From assembly GCA_002803225.1 (NCBI GenBank), contig NXFV01000305.1, positions 1 to 43,768 on the forward strand: a stretch of 43,768 bases of DNA, given 5' to 3'. A model generated the notes under the pieces. That model was not told the origin of the DNA and did no database searches. It was given only the letters and a program-made list of their open reading frames with translations. Within the stretch, counting starts at the first letter, position 1; each line of letters opens with the position of its first letter. Position numbers and translations under genes: made by a program. Positions 10,109-21,726 of this stretch are shown in pieces. Source of the DNA: Gamarada debralockiae (taxonomy: Eukaryota; Ascomycota; Leotiomycetes; Helotiales; Hyphodiscaceae).

Positions 10109-11924
10109 ATGGCAGCGCTAACAACAAACGGAGTCCACAAACCCAAGGGGCCATTCAAGCTCGTGACTGTTAACACAGCACCAGAGCGAGCAGCTAGATT
10201 GATTGGACGTACGATTGAGGGGTTGAAGGAGCAGTATACGATTGTTCATGTTGCGAATGTTACAGGTACGTTCTCCTGGTTGAGGTGCCGCAAAGTACCC
10301 CGCGCTGATGGTCAATGATCTAGAAATCAAAGATGTCAAGCCTACAGTAGAGAAATTCCAGCCAGATCTACTGGTAAGTCACCCGAAATTGAGATGAAGA
10401 ATAATCTTAACAAATCTTACAGTTTTGCGCCTCAATGTGGACACCAGAGCAAAGCACCGAAATCCAGTCCATTGCTCGCTCAGCAGTGCCAGGCATCAAA
10501 ACTACAGCCCTGCCACAAGGTCTCCAAGTCGAAAAAGGACCCGACGCAGTAGTGGAGTATCTCATTGAGAACATCCCAAATCTCATCGATTCAGCAACGG
10601 ACTACCAAAAGGCTATCGCTGGCTTCAGACAACATCTCCCTGATCTCAACACCCCGAGATTTCAGATATCAAAGGAGCAGAGCCCGTATGAGTATGCGGA
10701 GGCTTTTCAGAAGAATCATGTTCCGCCTTGGTTATATAATTTGACTGAGACGTGGAAGAAATTGTTGGAGGAACCGTACAAGGGCATTACTGCTGATGGT
10801 TTGTGTTCTCGTCTTATGAAGTGGTGAAAAGGCATCAGCTGACTGATTCATACACAGGGAAAATCATCCCGAACCTCTTCAAAACCCAAGATGAGGGTGT
10901 TCCTATCGAGAATATCGTAGGAGCAGTCAACAATGTTCTGGTACAACTCTCCCCGGAACAAAAAAAGAAGGTTTCCTATCCCCTCAACGCTCGCGAGTGG
11001 CGAGCTTGGTCCAACCCGGAGTTCCTCCTCCGCCCTCTCGGTCTCCGCCTCGAAGAGCAGACCGAAAATGTTGCAACATCCATTCTCTCCGTCCTCGAAG
11101 CCACTTTCTCACCAGAAGGCTACCAAAAAGCCCTCGCAGCGATGCGCATCAATCACTTCCTCGGCGAAATCTGCCATGTACCGCGGATTATGAACAAGTA
11201 TTCCTACAACTTCCTTCTCTTCGGCGAGCCCTCTATCGACAAACCTTGGGGCTGGTCATTTTATGGTCATCACTTATGCTTGTGTGTGTTTTTGATTGGA
11301 AAGCAGATTGTGGTTAGTCCGACGTTTACTGGGGCGGAGCCTAATGTTATTGATGAAGGGGAATGGGCTGGTACTCAGATCCTGAATATTGAAGGTGATT
11401 TGGGGTTGAAACTCATGCAATCTTTGCCTGAGGAGAAGCAAACCAAAGCTCAGGTTTTTAAGCTGATGCGCGATCCGGGTATGCTGCAAACCGGAGACCT
11501 GGCAAAAGATCGCTGGAACCAAGATGATCAACGACATCTCTGCGGTGCATTCAGGGACAATCGCATTGTTCCCCTAGAAGGCGTCAAGGTGTCCGACTTC
11601 ACTCCTGAACAGCAACAACTCGTTCTGGAAATCGCGGAGCAATTCACTCTTTATTTGCCAGAGAAGGCGAGAAAGATGAGGCTCGAGCAGGTGAAGGCTC
11701 ATTTTGGGAACACTTTCTTTAGTTGGATTGGAGGTTGGAGTAACAATGATCCATTTTATTATAGGATTCAGAGCCCAGTTATTATTATGGAGTTTGATCA
11801 CCATTCGGGGGTTTTCTTGAACAATACGGAGCCGGCGAAGTTTCATACGCATACGATTTTGAGGACGCCGAATGCTGGGGATTACGGGTGTGCTTTGAGG
11901 AAGGAGGAGGACATGGTGCAGTGA
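10109..11924 (+). CDS. DUF3500 family protein with an extra N-terminal alpha/beta region
   Basis: Four exons: 10109-10265, 10324-10373, 10423-10798, 10858-11924. They total 1650 nt, or 549 residues. Residues about 15-120 look like an alternating alpha/beta domain (K-L-V-T-V-N-T-A-P-E-R, F-Q-P-D-L-L-F-C-A-S-M-W, V-V-E-Y-L-I-E-N-I-P). Residues about 195-549 carry the DUF3500 pattern: W-G-W-S-F-Y-G-H-H-L, then I-M-E-F-D-H-H-S-G-V-F-L, then F-H-T-H-T-I-L-R-T-P-N and G-D-Y-G. The clustered histidines could bind a metal (inference). The family has no assigned reaction that I know of. No signal peptide is evident, so it is likely cytosolic. It sits between the FAH gene and the FAD monooxygenase, suggesting an enzymatic role in the same pathway. 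Confidence 0.85.
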
Positions 11925-12901
11925 AGGACGTTAGCGGTGGCCTATCTTGGATTCCATATTCAAAGTCTTGGTAGACCTGGTGTACAGTAGACGTACCTCT
12001 CACGATCATGAACTTAGGAAACAAATCTGTTCCAATTCAATGTATATCACGTGACATTGAACTGTAACTCTCACATAATCCTTTGCTCTTGACCTTGACA
12101 CTTGCTACGTTACCCTCCCTTTCGTCCGGTCTACAAGATCTTCCTTCTCCCCAACAACTTCAAAATACAGCTTCTCTCGTTTCCCCTTCCCCTATCCTCC
12201 TCGGCTATTTTTTTAATAGCGCGCCCATCCACGTGTCGGTAGCTCCCCGAAAGGAGATTAGGTCTCCACATCTAGTGCTCCACCTCTTCCCGTCTTTTTC
12301 TTATCCACCCAAAGCCATGCATGAACGCTTTTTTGGCCATCCAAGCTATTTCCAAGCTGCCTCGTAACGGCCATTCAAAAATAGCCGGCCGATTATGCGC
12401 CTACGTGTCTGGACGCGCAGAACTTTTCGTCTCAATCCTCGGCCCAAACCCAAGCTCCAGACCGATAGCTGAGAAAGATTTAACGTAAGGCTGCGAGTCG
12501 GCAAGGCTGACGGTATTTGAAGGCAGAGAGAGGAGGGAGAGGATGGATAAATCTTCAGCCGTTGAAGTTGGCGAGTAAGGCGGAACTAGGCGGTATTGAG
12601 GCCATTATTCATGTAAATCCCCACGGTTCCGCGTTCCGCGTGCCCCTCCAAACCCCTCATCTGCAATTGCCTTCTTCAGTTGCCAGAACTCAAAAGACGC
12701 TTACTCCGATTGATTGTTACATATTATTTCTTAACTTCGGAATTTTCTCCTTCGTTCTCATTTCGTCTTTTCATACGTGGTTTTTTTTGTCCGAGCATAT
12801 AAAATCCGCTGCAACAATTTCGTAAGAGAGCTTGAAATTTACCCCTCCATTTGAGCAGAATCGAAATTTAAAGTCAACACAAGATCGGAATACCGCAAAA
12901 A
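11925..12901. promoter_or_regulatory. Long upstream region of the monooxygenase gene
   Basis: About 980 bp without a convincing ORF. TATAAAA at 12798-12804 lies about 98 nt before the ATG at 12902. Pyrimidine-rich tracts (around 12680-12790) and TCCCCAC at 12618-12624 are present. Confidence 0.45.
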
Positions 12902-14359
12902 ATGGCCATCCAACCAATTAAGTCGATGAAAGTATGCGTGATAGGCGCAGGTGAGTCCCATCCGAATTTGCTTTATGCAGTGCAGCGTTCACATACGCTA
13001 CAGGAATGGGCGGATTGACTTGCGCGCTGGCTATGGCAAAAGAAGGATTTGAAAACATCGAAGTCTACGAAACAGCCTCGAATCTCGGATTCGTCGGTGC
13101 AGGAATCCAGCTGGCGCCCAATATGTCGCGGATTTTGGATCGATTGGGAGTTTGGAAGGAGATTGAGGCTGAAGCTGTTATTTTGAGGGAGACGAGCATA
13201 CGAGGTCGGAATGTCCACTTTCCATTATTCCAAGAAGATTTAGAAAGGCTTTTGGCTGATGCAGAGAATAGAGGGTTCCACAGACAAAGAACTCGGCCAC
13301 GTCGACCTAGCTTACATCGAAGAAACTTACAAATACCCCCATATGGTTGGCCACCGCTACTCCCTGGCAAACGGCCTCTACAACGGCTGCCTCGCGCAAA
13401 AAGCCATAAAATTCAACTTCAAAACCTCCGTCCAAAACGTCGTATCCTTCGGCCCCAAACCAAAATTCACAGCCGTTCCACGCGACGGCACGCCTTACCC
13501 AGTCACTTGCGATATTTTGCTTGCAGCGGATGGCATCAAATCCGTTGTGCGGGTCGCCATGCTGAAGGAACTCGGCGTTACGGCGGATATCAAAGATTCC
13601 CAACAAGCGGCATACAGAATCATGCTCAACCGCTCACAGATCGAGAATGATCCCGAACTGTTGGCTTTGATTGAGCAGGAGGGCGTGAACAGATGGATTG
13701 GAGAGAGGCGTCATATCATCGCATACCCGGTCTCCAACAAACAGATCTATAATCTGAGTACCACGCAACCAGATGTCAATTTCGCTGCCGCGCCCTCAGA
13801 GACGTATACCACGAAGGGAAGCAAGAAAGTTATGTTAGAGGTATTTGGGGATTTCTGCCCGAAGGTGCTGAGGATGTTGAATCTTGTGCCCGAGGGTGAA
13901 GTCTGTGAATGGAAATTGCGCATCCACGAGCCTTTGCCAACTTGGATCCAAGGTTCCACTGCTCTTGTTGGAGATGCATGCCATCCCACACTTCCCCACA
14001 TGGCGCAGGGCGCAGCGCAAGCTATCGAAGACGCTGCGGTTCTCGGCGCTGTACTCGCTCAACTCCCCGACAGTTCCCCAGAGTCGGTGAACAAGTGCCT
14101 AAGGGTATACGAGAAGATCCGCAAAGAGCGCGCAGAGATGCTAGTTGAGTTAGCAGCTGCATCAGCACGAGAATTGCATTTGGGAGAAGGGAAAGCGAAG
14201 GAGGAACGAGACAGACGATTTGCAGAACTCAGGGCAAAAGGGGGGAAGGCGAGCGTGCCGGATAAATGGGCTGATGCTGATGTGCAGAAGGTTGTTTATG
14301 GGGTTGATTGTGTAAAGATTGCTAAGGAGGAGTTTGGGGAGATGTTTAAGAGTATGTAG
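12902..14359 (+). CDS. FAD-dependent monooxygenase, salicylate-hydroxylase-like
   Basis: Three exons: 12902-12950, 13004-13204, 13272-14359. They total 1338 nt, or 445 residues, the normal size of single-component flavin hydroxylases. It shows the Rossmann dinucleotide motif V-I-G-A-G-M-G-G (residues 13-20, split by intron 1), the D-G motif L-L-A-A-D-G-I-K-S-V-V-R, and the second FAD motif L-V-G-D-A-C-H-P-T-L-P-H-M-A-Q-G-A. Family enzymes hydroxylate, sometimes with decarboxylation, phenolic or aromatic acids using NAD(P)H and O2. The exact substrate is unknown. Intron 2 (13205-13271) has a weak GTCGGA donor but restores the frame and family sequence exactly. The gene follows DUF3500 on the same strand. 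Confidence 0.9.
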
Positions 14360-17300
14360 TTTCTTTTGCCTTTGAAATGTATGGAATGAATGTTTGGTGA
14401 CATGAAAAGGGATGAGTCTGAGAGGTCTTGAGAAATTATAGGGCGGAAATATTGTCTTGAATAGTGAAGTCGAAAGTGGTCTGTTCGAATAAATATATCA
14501 ACTTGAGATTCAACTTCTCGATGTCTTTTGACATGTTTATAAAGTTTCCGGATAAAATTAATGGAGGCTTTCTCTGTAGCTCTCCTCCTTACCAGGTTGT
14601 GAGATTGAATCACACTTCGTGTGAGTGCAAGTAAACAGGAGTAGTTTCAAGGCTTGCTAAGCAATTGTTTCGTACGGAGGTACCCCACATGGTATGAAAT
14701 TAGCCCCCAGGAAGAGGAGCCTGTCCCTGGGCATGCCTTCTCATTGCCACCTTTATCGCGGCCGCCTAACCCTCCTTGTCTCACTCGCAGTCCATTTGTA
14801 GTTGAGCAGGATTAGGTACCATCCTTGTGATTTGACCTGGTGCCATGGAAGGGCCTTCTTAGCGTACCCATGTGCGATAATCAGCCCCAAATGGGAAGGA
14901 AATCGCCGCATTCCGTCCAGGTGCCGGCTTCACATAACATATCTCCATTATACGTGACTACACGAGCGCACTTCCTTTGAAATTGCGTACCATGACTTCC
15001 TAATAATTGTTCTACTGGATGTTTCTAGCTAGGCTATCGGTATGGGCCAGCTAGCGCTGATTGCTCCCGACTGGAATCGGTCGTGGTATATATATAAATA
15101 GGAGCTACGAAGAATTCAGAGCTAAAGTTATTTCTTAAAGGAGGGTGGAGCGGTTGGGGAGCTGAGAATTGAGAATAGTTTTTATGCTTTCTGAGTCCCT
15201 GTCTCAAAACAAGAACCTTGTCTATTGAGTGGAATAGAACTCAGGAACTGGGAGAGGTAGTCTTACGGTAAGGCAATGGATTTCTCGGAGAATTACTTTC
15301 TCATGCTCGTTTCTCACCGATCGTTTCTGAAGTCCCTCCACCAGCTCAACCAATGGTTAGAAATCAGCGCCATGGCGTGAGTACTCGTGTCTTTGGGAAC
15401 GATGTTGTTGAACAATTGATTAACGATGCCTCCCAAGAACTGATGCGTTCAGTCAGCCTTGAATCGGTCCACCCGCTTGCAGCTCTTCCAAGAAATAAGT
15501 CTGTCTTCCTGAATCCTCTCTGAAGACTAGGCTTAGATTACTTCCGGATAGCTGCTTTCTTATACACCTACTTACCGCATTCTCACAAAACAGCCCACAA
15601 TCGATCAATTCGCCGTCTTTGGGAAACTATCTTGCTTTAGCTTTCCGTGGGTACTGAATAGTACGTCTCAGAGCTCATGATTTCTGCATATTCTCCTTCA
15701 GTAGTATATCTGTCACCAAAAGATAGCCCGATGGCACGCTAACGATACTATCAGTTTGCTGCAAGATGGATTTCAAGGGTTGTTAAAGCTACGTGTCGTT
15801 GATTCATGGACGAGCCAGAATCATCGTCAGTGGTATTTCCGTGGTGGAAAGCCGGTGTGCTTACTGTCTTTGCAATATAGAGCTGCTGGACAAGAATCTC
15901 TGATTTGGACATTCCTATCCTGTCGGCTTCTAGCAGTGGCCACAAATTCTCCCACGCCATTCGTACTTCGCTACTTCTATACGTCCTATCCAGATAACCT
16001 CTTCGAAAAGTAAAGCCGTTGACTGGACTTTGTCTGGGTGTCCAGTCTTCTGCAGTATAGCTGGACGCGAAGCTGAAACATAGATGCTTTGTCGCAAAAC
16101 CCCGCCAGAATTTGTCCTTCGCAGCGCTGTCCACAGTATGCCCAGGCTCTCTATGTAGATGGACAGACTTCAAGTTCTTCCCTCCACTATTCTGCATTGT
16201 ACAGTACTTGTCTCAATAGTGGTGAACGGTGCCTGAACCAACGCACCCAACCTTGTGAACATTAGTCACAGTGAAATCAATTGCGTTTGGGAGAACTCCG
16301 AAAAGAAATTCGCCATTAAGGAAAAGGAATTAGTGATAGCCGAGGAAATCTTTGCGAGGTGCATCGGAAGAACCTTACCAGAGCCAATATTGATCATTGT
16401 TGACAACTCTGGTTGCATCCTTAAAGAAGGGAGGAGTGCTTCCCAAACGAGTGGATTTTTCCACACATCGAACGTCTTCATACATACCAGGTCGACTGGT
16501 CTTAATGCTCCAGGAGTCCTCCATCAACTTTTCTGGAAATTTCATGAACAGTAGCAAGATCTGATAGCTTTGCATCATCTTTGATAGGACATCTGCTATC
16601 ATTAAGCTCCCAGGTCGCAAAGCCATAGAGTTTTCTTCTTTGAGAGCTCTCGGATTGTTTTGCTCTATTGATAGTCGTTGGTGATGCTGGTCGATTAGGG
16701 TGAAGTGGCGAGGTATGGGTGAGACCACTCCGGCCTTCGATTTTCCATGGCTCTTCTTTGGCTACGCCCTATCTCGAGTAGTCCTTTGAAGGTTGGCCGG
16801 ACGTGGTCATCTTCTTCCACTAGGAACTTAGGACGAATGAGAGAGGGAAAGAAGGCCACTTTGGTAACGAGAGATATGTGCTTGTAGGCCTAGACGGCAA
16901 ATTAGAGAACGGAATTATACATCCTCGCAACTATGAAGTTCTCGGCGAGGATGTCAACTTTGTCCTCCTCTCCTAATCCGTCAGATAAAGAACCCATTGT
17001 CAAATTCCTTACTGACTCTCAGCAAGTGTCCGAAGTGGCAGAGGCACTATCCCTCAATCTTTCACAGCAACGGATACCGCATATCCCTCGCCGTTAGACA
17101 TCGGTAATTCACTTCGATGTTAGAGATGAAGCCACTGGGTCAAATTAGAAATAGAATTGCCTCTTAAGGGTCCTCAATTGGACGACAAAATTGCTGGGCA
17201 AAGAGACGTACCTTTTTCCTTCTACTCGTATCAGAGCCGTCAGAGGTTCATCGCTAGTCCAACAACATCCCCGCACGAGGTGGCCTCAAGGACCTATGAC

Positions 17301-17821
17301 GTATAAGCGGCAAAGTCTTAAAAGGTGGGGGTGGACGGGCATTGCGGGGTAAGTGGAACTAATTGCGGGGAAATCTTCTGAGTTACTCGAAAGTTGTGTG
17401 TTCTATCCTATGGCTCAGAGGAACGATGGTTCCGATCAGTTGCTCAACTGTACCTTGAAAATTCTCTTGAGATCAGATCTACTCCGGTAACAGCGACGGC
17501 GTCGATTGCCCAGTGCATTCCCATGATCCAAGTCTCTGGACGAATCGGATCATTACCTCGATACGAAATACAAGACTTTCGAGCAACACCTCATATCGTT
17601 CATGTATAGTAGAATTGGCACGATCAGTCTCGGCCCGATTGCTCTCTCTTTAATGTTGGTATACGGCTCTATGGATCCGTGTCTATTGAACTAAGTACAT
17701 ATTGAAGCTCAGTCACGATTGTAGTGTCAATAATCAAAATTAAAAAAAGTCAAAATAAACGGAAGAGATAGTTATCCTCCATTAACCTGAAATATTGCTT
17801 GCTATTCTCAAACCATTCGAA
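14360..17821. other. 3.5-kb gene-poor stretch inside the cluster
   Basis: No recognisable gene. A strong TATATATATAAATA stretch lies near 15086-15099. It is followed by a short ORF from ATG 15276 (35 codons) that runs into a good donor (GTGAGT at 15378), but no continuing exon was found. On the minus strand, 16197-15751 (148 codons) and 16728-16375 (117 codons) are open without a recognised family. The first contains a stretch (W-E-N-L-W-P-L-L) faintly like UstYa-type proteins but lacks their HCxxxLR-type motifs. I leave them uncalled. GTGGGG occurs at 17325-17330. Confidence 0.4.
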
Positions 17822-19643
17822 ATGTTTAAAAGAGTTGCCCTTGCGTTGCTTATCGCCAGCGAAGCCTGGGGAGGAACTGGTTGTCATGAAGAGACCAGCC
17901 AGGCCAATCTGACCGTTCATACTCGGACTGGTACTTTCATTGGGGGCCTCAACGACACATATCCCGATGTCAGGCATTTCAAATATATCCCATATGCCAA
18001 GGTGAGCAACCTCGTTCTCCTGGGTCGATGAAGATCTAACGTCCTCCAAGCCTCCTGTTGGTTCTCGACGATGGACATCACCAGAGGCTCTCGAAGACTC
18101 TTCCCAAGTCTATGATTCAACCGTCTTCGGCCCCTCATGCGCACAATACGTATCAGCCATCCCCACAGTCTGGGCTCTCAATATTACAGGCAATCTGATC
18201 GTCAACTATGGCGAAAGCTTGCTTGCCGGCCAAGTGGCACAAAACTCTGCCGAAGACTGCCTCACCATTTCCGTCTGGACACCTGCATCAGCTACTCCGG
18301 ACTCAAAGCTACCCGTAATCCACTTCCTCACAGGTGGTGGAGATGTAACGGGCGGTATCAATATTCCCACCCAACTGCCCGCGAATTGGGTTCACCGCTC
18401 ACAGAAACACATCGTGGTCACAACCAACTACCGTGTGAACATCTTTTCCTTCCCAAATGCCCGCGGTTTGAACGGTAGTACCAATTTCGGCCTGCAAGAC
18501 CAACGGATGGCTGTTGAGTGGGTTTCGGAGAACATTGCAGCTTTTGGTGGTGATCCATCAAAGATCACGCTCTGGGGTCAGGTAAGTTTCGGGCAGTAGA
18601 ATATCTACTTTCCAGGACTCTTTCATGAGCTAGGACTCATCCATCATACCCCAGGAATAGTACTCAAATATCTCCTTAATGAAGTAATTTGCTGACTCCC
18701 CAATCTTCCACAGTCTGCCGGTGCTAGCGCCACAGACCAATACCTCTTCTCATTCTACCAGGACCCTATCATTCGCGCCTCCATCTCCAGCTCCGGCGTT
18801 GCCATAGGCCGAACATCCAACTTAGATTACGGCGGCACTAACTTCACGTTCGTAGCAAAGTCGCTTGGCTGCGATTTCTGCGACGCAAAGCTCGAGCTCG
18901 AATGCATGCGACGCGTCCCCATGCCCCGCATCGAGAACTTTGTTGGGCAATACCAGGACAACTCCACGCTGGTAAACACATCGCAGCCGCCAATAGCATT
19001 CACGCGACAAAGTAGATTCTCTCCCCTTTAACTGGATGACCCCTTGCTAATGGCTTTAGTCGATAACAAATACGTATTCGCGAACTACACCCAACGCTAT
19101 CTCGACGGCCAGGTTGCCAAACTGCCCAAGATCATCGGCACCACAGCCCGAGAAGCATCAGCCCTCGTCCCATACCCCGTGCACAATGCCTCAGCGGGTC
19201 CTTCCCCACAGCTCATCTACAGCCAAACACTGGCCACGGTTTGCGCAGCTCACAACACCAGCGTGCTTCGCGACGAGGTTGGTCTACCAACCTACCGTTA
19301 TGAGTGGGCTGGCAACTTCAGCAACATTGCTCCAGTCTCCTGGCTTGGCGCGTACCATTATTCTGACTTGTATATGTTCTTTGGAACCTATCTTATTGCG
19401 CCTGGTGAGATTCCTGACTTGGAGGTGCAGACTTCAGAAAAAATGCAGGATTATTTTCTTGATTTTGTGGAGGACCCGGGGTCGCTTCCGGCGAATGGGT
19501 GGCCCGAATACCAAGTCGCCCAGGCTGGTGGTGGGAAATTGGCGCAGTTTGGCGCGGATGAACAGGTGGTGCAGTTTGTGAGCGGAGACTCGGTCGAGGG
19601 AGCGTGCCATATTCCTGGTGATGTGTATAATACCACGCCATGA
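17822..19643 (+). CDS. Secreted type-B carboxylesterase
   Basis: Four exons: 17822-18001, 18051-18581, 18714-19011, 19060-19643. They total 1593 nt, or 530 residues, the family's usual length. The N-terminus (M-F-K-R-V-A-L-A-L-L-I-A-S-E-A-W-G) reads as a signal peptide, and several N-x-S/T sites fit secretion. The family's early motif E-D-C-L-T-I-S-V-W-T-P is present. The nucleophile elbow is G-Q-S-A-G (Ser238), with intron 2 falling just before the serine. The likely acid and His regions are G-T-T-A-R-E-A and G-A-Y-H-Y-S-D-L. Such alpha/beta hydrolases split carboxylic esters. Here it could release an aromatic acid or alcohol for the cluster (inference). It converges with the MFS gene, whose stop lies 250 bp away. 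Confidence 0.9.
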
Positions 19644-19895
19644 AGTTGAATTCACAGCTGGTGGTTGGAATTCGGAAAGTTTTCTCTAATTGTTGATAGC
19701 CGAAGCCGTCTCGTAGCTCTTGGCAGGGCTCATGGAGCAGAATCTAGGCGCCACTTGGCTCTGGCTCAAATGAAGCTTTCAAGTGCTTTGTATTTTGAAA
19801 CAACTGAATTCAAATCACAGCTCAAATTATTCACATGAATCGTTGCGGCTGCCCGCTTGACAATTTCCCAATGCCCAACGAAAGTGAAAACCCAT

Positions 19896-21726
19896 TTAGA
19901 CTTTCGACTGAACGGTCTGCTCCTGATCCATCGCAGCGATGTTCTTTCCCTCCCCCCTAAATCGATCTCCTCTCCATTGGATAAACACCGTGGGCAGGAT
20001 ACTGACTCCTACAATTAGCGCAGCTACGACACCAGAACTGGCTGCTATGCCAACGTTGGTGAACATGTCCGGGAACCTGTTCATCGTAAGTATCCAGGTT
20101 CGGAAAATACGGGCTGGGAAAGGAATCGGAATAATGCATACCAGAAAGGTCCAATAAATCCCCAAAGCTGCCTCACAAACGTAATAAAAACTCCAACACT
20201 AGCACTCTCCTCCTGATGACAATCAATAGCATAGGTAATCAACACCGTCGTTATAAGCTGATTCCCCACGCCCGCAACCGCGATCCCAATAACCGGAGTG
20301 ATATTCCAATGAAGTTTCGGTGCCTGTTGGGTCCGGACCAAAAACACCACTACGCCAACAATCGTGAGAACGAACCCAGCATAAGACAGCCAAAGTCGAT
20401 ATTCAGGAGCAGGTTTCACTCCCGTCTTCCTGGCTCGTTGATTCATCCAATAATCAGACAAGCTCCCGCCAAGCTGTTCTCCAATGACAGAACCAATGAT
20501 GATACCCAAGAACTGCAAGCCGAGTTGTTGGGCATTGAACCCGAATTTCATCCCAAACAGCTGTGGGAGTTCAACGGTGATGAGGACGGACCCGAAAAGG
20601 AAGGTCATCGCGTACGCGACGGCTGGAATCATAACGCATGGCTTACGCCAGAGGCCGAGCGGATGGATAAAATCGCGGAATGTGAGGGGCCGAGGATCGA
20701 TGCGTTTGAAGTTCAAGTATTCTTGCTTAAATTCAGAGCCTGTGTGGGAGGCGCCGCTGCGGATGTAGCGGGTTTCGGGACCGAAGAAGAAGTAAGCTAT
20801 GAATTGTGCGCCATTGATCTAGGATTTCAGAGGTTAGTGACAAGAAATTTAGATATGGATAGCCCGAATGGGAAGATATGAAGGGATAATTACCATTGCG
20901 AGAATCCAGTAAATCCACCGATATCCGACGTGATAAGCTACGAATCCGAAGATGAAGGGAGCGATGGGAACCCCTAATGTAACCATCAACGTCCAAATCC
21001 CCATATATCGGGCCCTATCCTTCTTGAAAAACGTCTCCGTAACAACAGCGCTTCCTATCGCCGCCGCAGGACTAATGAAGAAAGCCACAATGGCTCGACA
21101 GACAGCCATGGATGCATAGCTAGGGCTTTTCGCGCAGCCGATGTTTCCGACGAGCGAGACGATGAGGGAAAGAAGGAAGAGGGGGCGGCGGCCATAGGTG
21201 TTGGAGAAAGGCTTCCAGATCAAAGGCGCGCCTCCTAGGATGGCAATTTGGAGGGAGGTGAGGTAGGTTACGCGCTGGAGACTGACGCCGAGGTCGAGTG
21301 CAATGGTCTCATATGCGGGGATGATGGAGGCAGCTGTGAAGGTCGACATGCAGGCGTGGATTGCTACGAGGATGAGGTTGATGACTTTCTGTAGAGCAGT
21401 TGGTCAGCATAAGCCAGAACAGAGGAAAGTTGTCGGCAGTGACAGATCTTGGATACCTTCCAATTTGGCCAATTGTACGGATCAGCGCCTCCGGGTCCCG
21501 GAACCGGATCCAAGTCCAAAGTGCCATGCCGTTTGAGCAAATACTGCTGGTGGTCCTGAGAAAGTGCTGTTGTCGATTCGCCATTGAAGTATGTGGCCTG
21601 CGTTTCTGTATTTGCAAGATCTCGTGGGTCTTCCACATAATCACCACTTCCCTCCACAGACTTTTCCCCCGTAATATCAGACATTTGAGCGTTGATCCTC
21701 TCTTTCAGGGTGCGAATCCAGTTCAT
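19896..21726 (-). CDS. MFS transporter, DHA1-like
   Basis: Four exons on the minus strand: 21726-21457, 21388-20894, 20818-20142, 20076-19896. They total 1623 nt, or 540 residues. A polar N-terminal tail of about 90 residues ends in D-P-Y-N-W-P-N-W-K, a common lead-in of fungal DHA1 transporters. About 12 hydrophobic segments follow. The loop after segment 2 reads Y-G-R-R-P-L-F (an MFS motif A remnant), and R-W-I-Y-W-I-L-A follows later. A central cytoplasmic loop (about 255-290) separates the halves. Expected role is proton-coupled transport of a small organic molecule across the plasma membrane. Import of a substrate or export of a product cannot be told apart. It closes the right edge of the cluster. 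Confidence 0.92.

Noticed and set aside
15751..16197. Minus-strand 148-codon ORF with faint UstYa-like composition
   Set aside because: It lacks the HCxxxLR-type motifs and a transmembrane start, and the neighbouring frames do not extend it.
20216..20881. Plus-strand ORF of 221 codons
   Set aside because: It lies antisense to the long third exon of the MFS transporter, which has clear membrane-protein sequence.
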